A stretch of 6,078 nt of DNA from an uncultured Acidobacteriota bacterium (GCA_946887105.1 CAMPKJ010000285.1:1-6078); one strand, 5' to 3'. Positions 1 through 6,062 are shown, counted from the stretch's first letter. The notes: generated by a model from the sequence alone, not told the origin. Made by a program: numbers and translations.

Positions 1-481
1 GCCGGGTCATCTCGCCGGTGGTCAGGCCGACATGAAACTCCTGCACGGCCTCGAGCGGTTCTTCGCGAGACGGCGCCCAACGCGACACGCGAACGAGATC
101 GAGCTTCTGATGAAACCATCGCGCGTGCGCGACCGCGCCGTAGCCGTCGGCGATGCCGTGGCGTTCGATGTCCCACGCGCCGCACAGCAACACCCGCAGC
201 GGTTCGTGCTCGCGGATCGCACGGGCCTCGAAGAGCTCCTCGTCGACGACGAGCGGCAGCCGCGCGCCGGCGGCCACGACGCGATCGTCATCGGACGTGT
301 CGTACTGCGCCAGCGCGTCGACGTACACCCACTCCGCGCGCGAGCTGCGCCACGCGACGGGCGCGCCGGTGGTCACGATGCGCACGCGATCTCCGAGGCC
401 GGCGAGTGCATCCGCGAGGACCAGCAGCGCGCGGGTTCTTCCGGAGAGCGCGGTGTCGTCGAGCAAGAACGCTATTCGCAT
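1..481 (-). CDS. Glycosyltransferase, GT-B/GT4-like, internally shortened; 3' end outside window
   Basis: Only the first 160 residues are in the window; no stop codon is reached before the left edge. The protein begins MRIAFLLDDTALSG and is plainly homologous to the full-length glycosyltransferase at 3598-4596 (MKIAYLLEDTDLAG). Counting by eye, 29 of the first 61 residues are identical, including the shared stretch WRSSRA at 44-49. After residue 70 it jumps to the equivalent of residue 135 of the paralogue, so about 64 residues of the N-terminal Rossmann domain are missing in frame. It then continues collinearly (RVLLCG at 96-101, EFHV at 149-152). The C-terminal donor-binding half with the EX7E motif would lie outside the window. 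The ATG overlaps the end of the upstream methyltransferase by 10 bases and has no clear Shine-Dalgarno, suggesting translational coupling. By family it should move a sugar from a nucleotide donor to a glycan acceptor. Whether the shortened form is active is unknown. Confidence 0.8.
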   Translation of the reverse strand, partial: MRIAFLLDDTALSGRTRALLVLADALAGLGDRVRIVTTGAPVAWRSSRAEWVYVDALAQYDTSDDDRVVAAGARLPLVVDEELFEARAIREHEPLRVLLCGAWDIERHGIADGYGAVAHARWFHQKLDLVRVSRWAPSREEPLEAVQEFHVGLTTGEMTR

Positions 482-1179
482 TTGACGGCTTCGAGGAAGA
501 GGTTCAGTCCGAAATCGCGCAGATCGAGATACCGCAGCTCGCGCACCGGCGACCAGTTGTAGCGCACGCGCCGCACCTCGAACCCGATGCCGCGCAAGGT
601 ATCGGTGAGGTGCTCTTCGTCGTACACGAAACGATGATCGCCGTCCATGCGCAGGTGCATGTTCAGCGCTTCGCACGGTCCATTCGCGGAGAGATGCGTG
701 TTGCACCAGGCCAGATGGCGCGGGTCGCGTTGCAGGTAGACGCGCTCGACGATCGCGCGCAGGTCGGGCGTGAGCAGGCGCATGACGCCGCCCGGCCGCA
801 GCACGCGATGGCATTCGGCCAGCCATCGTTTCCCGGCCGCTTCATCGAGATGTTCGAGCAGGTCCTCGGAATGCAGCAGATCGACGGAGCTGGTCCGAAA
901 GGGGAGCGGCGCCGTGAGATCCGCGATCACGCCGGCGACGTCCGTCACGATGTCGACGTTGATCCAGCCGTGCAGCTCGTGTCCGCCCGCTCCGAAATGC
1001 ACGCGACGGCGCGACGTCGCGTGACCGCGCAGCGCGATCTCGCGCGCGGACGCGAGTGTCGCCAGGTACGCGCCTGCCGTCGCCGCCGCATCTTCCGCAG
1101 AGCCGCGATAGTAGCGGTCCTGCAGACGTCGCAACCGGAGGCGATGTCTCCAGAGCGCGATGCGGTCCGCGATCTTCAT
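472..1179 (-). CDS. Class I SAM-dependent methyltransferase (COG4627/Methyltransf_11-like)
   Basis: A 235-residue protein, probably a cytoplasmic methyltransferase acting on a sugar or related small acceptor; the substrate cannot be read from the sequence. After a basic helical N-terminus of about 55 residues comes the SAM-binding motif VHFGAGGHELHGWINVDI at 60-77, which has the G-x-G-G loop followed by the 'GWINVDI' strand typical of the predicted methyltransferases of COG4627. SEDLLEHL at 104-111 and VLRPGGVMRLLTPDL at 126-140 are the usual post-I strands. The segment NMHLRMDGDHRFVYDEEHL at 173-191 is also common in this group. Its ATG shares an ATGA with the stop of the upstream gene (4-base overlap), and its own stop overlaps the next glycosyltransferase start by 10 bases, so it is the middle gene of a coupled operon. 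The length is normal and nothing looks broken. The fold is well supported, the acceptor is not. Confidence 0.85.
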   Translation of the reverse strand: MKIADRIALWRHRLRLRRLQDRYYRGSAEDAAATAGAYLATLASAREIALRGHATSRRRVHFGAGGHELHGWINVDIVTDVAGVIADLTAPLPFRTSSVDLLHSEDLLEHLDEAAGKRWLAECHRVLRPGGVMRLLTPDLRAIVERVYLQRDPRHLAWCNTHLSANGPCEALNMHLRMDGDHRFVYDEEHLTDTLRGIGFEVRRVRYNWSPVRELRYLDLRDFGLNLFLEAVKCE

Positions 1180-2324
1180 CCCGGATTCCGAGCGGTGACG
1201 TAGAAGCCGGTCGGCTCGACCTCAGCGGCCTCGAACGGAACGCCGGCGCCGCGCAGCCCGCCGAGGAGTTGCTCCTGCTCTTTCGATTGCGCGAGCGATT
1301 GCGGCTCGATCGACACCGTTTCCCATCCCGCGATGGTCAACATCTCCTCGACGGAGCGCCGCGTGAAGAACCGCAGGTGGCCGACGCACGTCAGACCCAT
1401 GTACACGTAGTCGAAACGCCCGTGCAGCAGATCGCCGATCACCGAGGCGTTGGCCACGTTCGGAAGGCTCAGCAGCAGGCGTCCGCCTGGCGCGCAGATG
1501 CGGCGGAGATCGGTGAGGAACGACCACGGCTCGTCGAGGTGCTCGATGATGTCGCCGCCGACGATGCAATCGAACTGCTCGTGCAGCAGCGCCACGATCT
1601 CGCGCACGTCGCCGCAGTAGACGTCATCGATGCGCTTGCGCGCGATGGCGGCGGCGTGACGGTCGAGCTCGACACCGACGACGCGGCACTTCTGCCGCTT
1701 CTTCAGCGCTTCGCCGAGGGGCGCTTCTCCGCAGCCGAACTCCAGGATCGCCTTCGCGTCCGTGCTGATGCGATCGAGCAGATCGTGGCGGGTCTGCCCG
1801 CGCAGCGACGCCCAGCGGTGCACGACCGCGCCACGCGCGAGGGCGATCTCGCGTCCTTCGATGGCCCGTACGAGAGGGACGTGCAGCTTGCGCAGCGACG
1901 CGGTAGCACAAAGAAACGCTCCGGGATCGTGTTTCTCCCACGTGTAGCGCTCGGCTCGCGGCTGGGCGGATGCGTGCAGCTCTCCGGCCGCCTCCTGGAA
2001 CTCGCGCAGGGTCATGTAGGGACGCATCGCCACGCGCTGGCGGGGGTCGCCGGCGTCATTCGCGACCGGCACCGCCGCGAACGCATCGGCCAGGACGTCG
2101 CGGAGACGTTCGCCGAGATGCGGCGACGGAAGGAGGAGCGGGTCCGTAATGACTAGAACGTGTTCCTCTTCGACCGGATCGACGGCATCGGCGGCGGGCT
2201 CCTGATGGTCGTAGAAGTCCAGCGTCGCGTGGTCGCGCCGCAGCAGCATCTGAGTTTGCCAGCTGGCGTAACGCTCCTCGAGCGCGGGATGATCGTAGAA
2301 AGGAACGAGGACGGCTGGGGGCAT
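1176..2324 (-). CDS. Two-domain protein: unassigned N-terminal domain (possibly GT-A-like) plus C-terminal SAM methyltransferase
   Basis: A protein of 382 residues when started at the ATG at 2324 (MPPAVLVPFYDHPALEERY). The open frame extends a further 50 codons upstream, but that stretch is Arg/Ser/Pro-rich, unlike a protein, and overlaps the start of the divergent radical SAM gene. The C-terminal half is a class I methyltransferase: motif I ILEFGCGEAPLG at 193-204, acidic ribose-binding residue E219 in VGVELD, GD at 238-239, IIEHLDEPW at 259-267, APGGRLLLSLPN at 278-289 and GHLRFFT at 315-321. Residues 1 to about 190 are not a known methyltransferase part. VLVITDPLLLPSP at 56-68 followed by DPGAFLCATASLRKL at 133-147 and GAVVHRW at 165-171 faintly recalls the second half of a GT2-type glycosyltransferase, but I see no convincing DxD catalytic site, so the assignment is weak. 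It is the first gene of the minus-strand operon and is joined to the next methyltransferase by an ATGA overlap. Confidence 0.82.
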   Translation of the reverse strand: MPPAVLVPFYDHPALEERYASWQTQMLLRRDHATLDFYDHQEPAADAVDPVEEEHVLVITDPLLLPSPHLGERLRDVLADAFAAVPVANDAGDPRQRVAMRPYMTLREFQEAAGELHASAQPRAERYTWEKHDPGAFLCATASLRKLHVPLVRAIEGREIALARGAVVHRWASLRGQTRHDLLDRISTDAKAILEFGCGEAPLGEALKKRQKCRVVGVELDRHAAAIARKRIDDVYCGDVREIVALLHEQFDCIVGGDIIEHLDEPWSFLTDLRRICAPGGRLLLSLPNVANASVIGDLLHGRFDYVYMGLTCVGHLRFFTRRSVEEMLTIAGWETVSIEPQSLAQSKEQEQLLGGLRGAGVPFEAAEVEPTGFYVTARNPG

Positions 2325-2410
2325 CTGGCCCGCTCTTTTGCACCGGGTAGAGAACGAAGTCAAGCGGAAGTAAAGGCAGGGGTACCGCGTTCTGCGGGCG
2401 GGAGATAGCA
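2325..2410. promoter_or_regulatory. Divergent intergenic promoter region
   Basis: This 86-base gap lies between two divergent genes and must hold promoters for both. For the minus-strand operon, the complement of 2358-2363 reads TTGACT, a good -35 hexamer. Seventeen bases further on, the complement of 2335-2340 reads CAAAAG, a poor -10. Such a promoter would start transcription only a few bases before the ATG at 2324. For the plus-strand radical SAM gene I find no convincing -35/-10 pair. No operator-like inverted repeat is obvious. Confidence 0.35.
2400..2404 (+). promoter_or_regulatory. Ribosome binding site that selects the TTG start of the radical SAM gene
   Basis: GGGAG at 2400-2404 is followed by a 6-base spacer and TTG at 2411, an ideal Shine-Dalgarno distance. 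The alternative ATG at 2423 has no purine-rich site at a suitable distance, so the TTG start, adding MIES to the N-terminus, is preferred. Confidence 0.6.
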
Positions 2411-3508
2411 TTGATCGAGTCGATGGAAACGAAAGCCGGGAGCGCCGTGGTGGCGGAGGTGTTGTGGACCGCAAACCCGTATCTCCACTACGAAGACTCG
2501 CGGATCTATAACCCGCTCACGGACCGCGCCCTGCTGCTGGACGATCACGCGTACCGGCAGTTCCGTCTCTTTCAGGAGCACGGCATTGCGGACGCGGAGC
2601 TGATCGAGGCCGGCTGGATCGTTCCCGCCGAGGCGGATCTGTCGCGGCGCTTTCGCCTCAAGATCGTCTCGCTCGAGACGGTCACCACCTGCAACCAGAA
2701 GTGCTACTTCTGCCCGGTCTCCATCGCGCCACGCGACGATGAGGAAATGCCGACCGAGATGTTCGAGCGCATCGTCGGCGAGCTCACGGAGTTCCGCGAC
2801 ACCATCGAAGGCGTATTCCTCCAGAGCTACAACGAGCCCACCATCGACCGCCGCTTCGTCGATCATTGCCGGACGCTCTTCGAGGCGAAGCTGCCCGTCG
2901 CGGTGCTGAGCAACGGATCCGGACTCACGCCGAAGAAAGCGGACGCCTTGCTCGCGGCCGGGAAGCTGCGATTCCTCTGCATCAACCTGTCGACGCTGGA
3001 CGAGGAACGCTACGAGCGCGATCGCGGCGAGAACCACGTGAAAGTGGTCATGCGCAACATCGACCACGCCAAAGATCTCCCGCTTGCCGACGAGATGCGC
3101 ATCATCGTCCTCGGCAGCGGCGATGACGAACATCGCGAAAACTTCGAAGCCGTGAAGGCGCGCTACGCCGGCAGCCGCTTCGACGTGCAACAACACCTCA
3201 CCGTCGATCGCGGCGCGTGGCATCTCGAAGTGGGCAAGAAAGCCGTGCAGCGCGTCGGCCGTCTGGCCGGCTGCGAGCTGATCGGATCGCGTCCGCTGCA
3301 ACATCTGCACATCACCGCCACCGGCGATTGCATCCTCTGCTGCCAGGACTACGACGAGAACTACGTCGTCGGGCACCTGAAATCGCAGGGCGTTCGCGAG
3401 GTGCTGGAGAGCGACGAGATGGCGCGCATGCGGCGCATGGCCTACGGCGTCGAAGACTCGCCGGAAGACTTCATCTGCCGTTCGTGCGTGTTCGCGATCA
3501 CGCGCTGA
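2411..3508 (+). CDS. Radical SAM protein with twitch/SPASM-like C-terminal cysteine domain
   Basis: A 365-residue iron-sulfur enzyme expected to cleave SAM to a 5'-deoxyadenosyl radical and oxidise or rearrange an unknown substrate. The radical SAM signature CxxxCxxC is C94, C98 and C101 in TTCNQKCYFCP. LQSYNEPTID at 137-146 occupies the place of the usual 'GGEP' SAM-binding motif, and LSNGSGL at 166-172 follows. The C-terminus holds C288, C307, C310, C311, C356 and C359. The spacing C-x18-C ... C-x2-C resembles the single auxiliary 4Fe-4S 'twitch' fold of BtrN-type dehydrogenases more than a full seven-cysteine SPASM domain. Residues 25-84 (IYNPLTDRALLLDD, then LIEAGWIV) form a small domain that could be a PqqD-like winged helix, as in some peptide-modifying radical SAM enzymes, but this is weak. 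The gene stands alone on the plus strand between minus-strand genes. No precursor-peptide gene lies beside it, so a sugar or cyclitol substrate is as likely as a peptide. Confidence 0.88.
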   Translation: MIESMETKAGSAVVAEVLWTANPYLHYEDSRIYNPLTDRALLLDDHAYRQFRLFQEHGIADAELIEAGWIVPAEADLSRRFRLKIVSLETVTTCNQKCYFCPVSIAPRDDEEMPTEMFERIVGELTEFRDTIEGVFLQSYNEPTIDRRFVDHCRTLFEAKLPVAVLSNGSGLTPKKADALLAAGKLRFLCINLSTLDEERYERDRGENHVKVVMRNIDHAKDLPLADEMRIIVLGSGDDEHRENFEAVKARYAGSRFDVQQHLTVDRGAWHLEVGKKAVQRVGRLAGCELIGSRPLQHLHITATGDCILCCQDYDENYVVGHLKSQGVREVLESDEMARMRRMAYGVEDSPEDFICRSCVFAITR

Positions 3509-3512
3509 ACGT

Positions 3513-3612
3513 GGCGGTGGGCGTTAGGCGGTAGGCGTTCGGGCCGTTCCGTTTCGCCCGAAGGTTCCGCGATCGAGATCTCCCAAACGCCCAGCGCCTA
3601 ACGCCCAACGCC
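3513..3612. repeat. Long imperfect inverted repeat built from 7-base units
   Basis: The left arm 3513-3540 is four tandem heptamers of the form GGCGKTN. The complement of 3585-3612 is another four heptamers of form GGCGBTN. Arms 3513-3539 and 3586-3612 pair at 24 of 27 positions, enclosing 46 bases. The right arm enters the 3' end of the minus-strand glycosyltransferase and encodes its last four residues (GVGR) and the TAG stop. It sits between two convergent genes, so the transcript from either strand could fold into a long stem. Confidence 0.8.
3538..3562. terminator. Candidate hairpin between convergent genes
   Basis: TTCGGGC at 3538-3544 and GCCCGAA at 3556-3562 are perfect complements around an 11-base loop, inside the larger heptamer inverted repeat. 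There is no T-run after the stem on either strand, so it is not a classical intrinsic terminator. Its position between converging genes is the main reason to call it terminator-like. Confidence 0.4.
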
Positions 3613-4596
3613 GCGTTTCAGAAACCATCGCTCGAGCCGCGCCGCCGTGTTCGCAGCGCGAAACTGCTCCGCCACCTCGCGACCGCGCGCCGCCAGCTGC
3701 TCCCTCAGCTGCGCGTCCGCGAGCAGCCGCGCGAGTTGCTCGCCCATGGCGACGCCCTCGCCCTCCGGCGCGAAGAGCGCGTGATCGCGGCGTTCCTCCC
3801 ACGATCGAAATGACGGAATCTCCGACAGCACTGCCGGCACACCACCCGCCATCGCTTCGGCGGCCGGCAAGCCGAATCCTTCTTCGCTGCGGCTCGGCCC
3901 GAGAAAGACGTCGCACGATGCGAACAGGCGCGCCATGGCATCCGTCGGAATGGCGACGTGAAATTCCGCGGCCAGATGCACCGGCTCGTCGGGCGTCGCG
4001 GGCCATTGCGATGCGCGGATCAGATCGAATTCCGCGCCGCGCGCACGGGCGTGTCGAACGGCGTCGTAGCCGATGTCGATGCCCTTGAAGTCCGCCTGCG
4101 CCGGCCCGACCAGCAGCACGCGCGGCTTGCCGCCGTGCGATGCGTGCGGCTGATAGAACGCATCGTCGACGATCTGGCCGATGTACGTCGCGTCGGGAAA
4201 GAACGCCCGGCAGATCGGCACGAGATGCGGCGAGACGGTGATCTTCGGCAGCGGCAGACGATACGCCTCTTCGATGAGCGGGCGCTGCGCGCGATAGGCC
4301 GTGAACGAGCCTTCGTAGCCCTGGCAGAAATGCACGGCGCGGTCGCCGGCCAGCGCCAGCGCCTGCGCGAGCGTGGTCCAGAACGTGCCGACCACGAAAT
4401 CGAACGGACGCGCGTCCAGCTCCTCGAACGAACGGACGTGCAGCCACTTCGCGCGCGACGATCGCCACGTCAGCGGGCCGCCTTTGGTCACCAGAGTCAC
4501 GTCATGTCCGAGGTCGGTGAGGGCGTCGCCGTGCGCGACCGCGACGCGGATCCCGCCGGCGAGGTCAGTGTCTTCGAGGAGATAGGCGATCTTCAT
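3598..4596 (-). CDS. Glycosyltransferase, GT-B fold, GT4-like (full length)
   Basis: A 332-residue protein that by family should transfer a sugar from a nucleotide-sugar donor to a growing glycan with retention, in the cytoplasm or at the inner membrane face. The N-terminal Rossmann domain starts MKIAYLLEDTDLAGG; residues 66-141 complete it (FVVGTFW, HFCQGYEG at 89-96). The linker VDDAFYQPH leads into the C-terminal domain, RVLLVGPAQADFKGID at 159-174. The donor-site signature SEEGFGLPAAEAMAGGVPAVLS spans 237-258 and contains the EX7E pair E239/E247. The C-terminal helix ends RWFLKRGVGR. No signal peptide or membrane segment is seen. The ATG at 4596 is supported by the matching start of the paralogue at 481. 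No Shine-Dalgarno precedes it. The last four codons and the TAG lie in the heptamer repeat, so the original C-terminus may have been altered. The donor and acceptor sugars cannot be predicted. Confidence 0.9.
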   Translation of the reverse strand: MKIAYLLEDTDLAGGIRVAVAHGDALTDLGHDVTLVTKGGPLTWRSSRAKWLHVRSFEELDARPFDFVVGTFWTTLAQALALAGDRAVHFCQGYEGSFTAYRAQRPLIEEAYRLPLPKITVSPHLVPICRAFFPDATYIGQIVDDAFYQPHASHGGKPRVLLVGPAQADFKGIDIGYDAVRHARARGAEFDLIRASQWPATPDEPVHLAAEFHVAIPTDAMARLFASCDVFLGPSRSEEGFGLPAAEAMAGGVPAVLSEIPSFRSWEERRDHALFAPEGEGVAMGEQLARLLADAQLREQLAARGREVAEQFRAANTAARLERWFLKRGVGR

Positions 4597-4626
4597 CAGG
4601 GCCGGCGCATTCTATGATCGCGGACG
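4597..4626. promoter_or_regulatory. Very short divergent promoter region with overlapping -10-like hexamers
   Basis: Only 30 bases separate the two divergent start codons. TATGAT at 4613-4618 is a good -10 for the plus-strand oxygenase and ends 8 bases before its ATG. The complement of 4609-4614 reads TAGAAT, a -10 for the minus-strand glycosyltransferase, ending 12 bases before its ATG. The two hexamers overlap, so the promoters could compete. No strong -35 is seen at a standard distance for either, and neither gene has a Shine-Dalgarno, which suggests short-leader or leaderless mRNAs. Confidence 0.4.
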
Positions 4627-5322
4627 ATGCTTTTCCGACTCGACCCCGCTTCACTGCGCTCGCAGTTCAGGAGCGCCGATCCCTTTCCGCACATCGTCAT
4701 GGACGGACTCTTCGATGACGCGACGCTCGCGCGCGTGCTGGCGGCCTTCCCGAAGCCGGACGAGATGCGCTGGATGACCTTCGACTCGCCGGCGGAGAAG
4801 AAGCTCGGCTATTACCACGAGCACAGCGCGATCGCACCGGACGTACGGGCGTTCCTCGACGCGTTGAACGGCTTCGAGACGCTGCTGTTTCTCGAAGAGC
4901 TCACCGGCATCGAAGGGCTGATCCCCGATCCGTATTTCGGCGGCGGCGGCCTGCATCAGATCGAGCGCGGCGGATTCCTCAAGATCCACACTGACTTCAA
5001 CGTGCATCCGAAGCTGAAGCTGGACCGCCGCGTGAACCTGCTCGTTTATCTGAACGTGGACTGGCGTGAGGAGTGGGGCGGGCATCTGGAGCTGTGGAAC
5101 GCGTCGATGACCGAGTGCCGGCAGCGCATCGCGCCGCTGTTCAATCGCACGGTCGTGTTCTCGACCACCGACACCTCGTTTCACGGCCATCCGCATCCGC
5201 TGGCGACGCCGCCCGGCATCACGCGCAAGTCGGTGTCGCTCTACTACTACACGGCCGGACGGCCGGAGGAAGAGCGCTCGGCGCCGCACGACACGATCTT
5301 CAGGGAGCCGGCTTCGCCCTGA
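4627..5322 (+). CDS. 2-oxoglutarate/Fe(II)-dependent oxygenase (prolyl 4-hydroxylase-like, 2OG-FeII_Oxy_3 type)
   Basis: A 231-residue non-heme iron oxygenase that by family couples decarboxylation of 2-oxoglutarate to hydroxylation of an unknown substrate. The double-stranded beta-helix core is clear. GGGGLHQIERGGFLKIHTDF (105-124) carries the iron ligands H121 and D123. RVNLLVYLNVDWREEWGGHLELW at 135-157 is the following strand pair. TSFHGHPHPL at 183-192 supplies the distal ligand, most likely H186. R200 in TRKSVSLYYYT, 14 residues later, is the expected 2-oxoglutarate carboxylate ligand. All catalytic residues are therefore present. The N-terminal 100 residues (PFPHIVMDGLFD, then FLEELTGIEGLIPDPYF) are typical of family members found in polysaccharide gene clusters. 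The ATG at 4627 lies 8 bases after a TATGAT hexamer and has no Shine-Dalgarno. The 3' end overlaps the convergent methyltransferase by 23 bases. The substrate could be a sugar, lipid or amino-acid side chain. Confidence 0.88.
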   Translation: MLFRLDPASLRSQFRSADPFPHIVMDGLFDDATLARVLAAFPKPDEMRWMTFDSPAEKKLGYYHEHSAIAPDVRAFLDALNGFETLLFLEELTGIEGLIPDPYFGGGGLHQIERGGFLKIHTDFNVHPKLKLDRRVNLLVYLNVDWREEWGGHLELWNASMTECRQRIAPLFNRTVVFSTTDTSFHGHPHPLATPPGITRKSVSLYYYTAGRPEEERSAPHDTIFREPASP

Positions 5323-6055
5323 ACTGCAGCAGGCGATAGCCGTACGTGCCGTCGTCGTAGGCCTGGCGATAGCGCCGGCCGCTCTCGATCAGTTCGTCAA
5401 CTTGTTGACTGGTGAGGCCGAGGTCGTCGATCAGCCGCTCGCGGTAGCGGGGGAGCCGCTCGATGAAGTAGTCGATCGAGGGCGGCGCATTGCGCGAGAG
5501 ATCGAGCTCCTCCGCCTTCACGAATCCGTGCGCGTCCGCCGCGGCGAGAAAGTCGTCGTAGCGATGCAGCGTGCCGCCGGGACGCAGCGCGAACTCATCG
5601 AGCACGATCACGTGCGAGGTCAGCTCGCGCGCTTTCGCGAACAGCGCTCGTGCGTCGATGTACTGCGAGGACTCCTGAAAAAATACGGCGTCGAAGCGAT
5701 CGGGAATCGGGAACTGCTCGAATGCGACGCAGCGCGCGTCGACGGAGCCGGCATAGCGTTCGTGCACGGCCGCGATCTGCTTTTCGTCGGGCGTGATCCC
5801 GACCACGTCATAGCCCATGCGCGTCAGACGATGGAGCGTGGTGCCGAGGCCGATGCCCGCTTCGAGGAGCCGCGCCGGCGGTGCGGGAAGGCGCGAGAGC
5901 AACAGCTCCGTCGAGCGCTCCTGCGCCTGTGCGAGCGACTGGCCCGGATGTTCGAAGAGTCCGTAGTGAAGGTACGGAACGTCGCCTTCCTCATGGGTGA
6001 GGATGTGCATGAAGACGTTCAGCGGATAGTAGAAATCGCGGTAGGCGAGAGACAC
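5300..6055 (-). CDS. Class I SAM-dependent methyltransferase, CFA-synthase-like/Methyltransf family
   Basis: A 251-residue methyltransferase starting at GTG (MSLAYRDFYYPLNVFMHIL). The next in-frame ATG, residue 16, would remove a conserved-looking aromatic segment and has no better ribosome site, so GTG is kept. YLHYGLFEHPGQSLAQAQ at 28-45 resembles the helix before the core in cyclopropane-synthase-like and small-molecule N/O-methyltransferases. Motif I is LLEAGIGLGTTL at 63-74 with a full GxGxG loop. VVGITPDEKQI at 84-94 and the acidic/aromatic strand FDAVFFQESSQYI at 121-133 follow. Residues 146-165 (SHVIVLDEFALRPGG) replace the usual 'LKPGG' strand. The C-terminal 65 residues are helical and charged (ERLPRYRERLIDDLGL), perhaps a substrate cap. 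It is unlike the other two methyltransferases here and probably acts on a different position or molecule. Its end overlaps the oxygenase tail to tail. The acceptor is unknown. Confidence 0.85.
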   Translation of the reverse strand: MSLAYRDFYYPLNVFMHILTHEEGDVPYLHYGLFEHPGQSLAQAQERSTELLLSRLPAPPARLLEAGIGLGTTLHRLTRMGYDVVGITPDEKQIAAVHERYAGSVDARCVAFEQFPIPDRFDAVFFQESSQYIDARALFAKARELTSHVIVLDEFALRPGGTLHRYDDFLAAADAHGFVKAEELDLSRNAPPSIDYFIERLPRYRERLIDDLGLTSQQVDELIESGRRYRQAYDDGTYGYRLLQFRAKPAP

Positions 6056-6062
6056 GGCGCGG

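Noticed and set aside
406..2156. Two long plus-strand open frames (406-1203 and 1056-2156)
   Set aside because: Both lie antisense to well-supported methyltransferase genes and show no recognisable domains.
2325..2410. Hidden RiPP precursor peptide beside the radical SAM gene
   Set aside because: The 86-base gap before the gene and the 89-base gap after it carry no plausible short ORF with a ribosome site and a conserved core; the downstream gap is repeat sequence.
2325..2474. N-terminal extension of the first minus-strand operon gene by 50 codons to an ATG at 2474
   Set aside because: The stretch is Arg/Ser/Pro-rich and not protein-like, covers the divergent promoter gap and overlaps the 5' end of the radical SAM gene.
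2360..3376. 338-codon open frame on the minus strand
   Set aside because: It lies opposite the radical SAM gene, whose motifs are unmistakable, and its product has the Val/Ala/Arg-heavy look of an antisense shadow in GC-rich DNA.
3513..3612. CRISPR-like array
   Set aside because: The units are 7 bases with no spacers and are arranged as an inverted repeat, and there are no cas genes.
3524..4468. 314-codon minus-strand frame overlapping the glycosyltransferase
   Set aside because: It is the same strand in another frame; its product is Arg/Ala/Gly-rich without motifs, while the true frame has the full GT4 signature.
4651..5289. 212-codon minus-strand frame opposite the oxygenase
   Set aside because: It is an antisense shadow; the plus-strand frame contains the complete HxD...H...R catalytic set.
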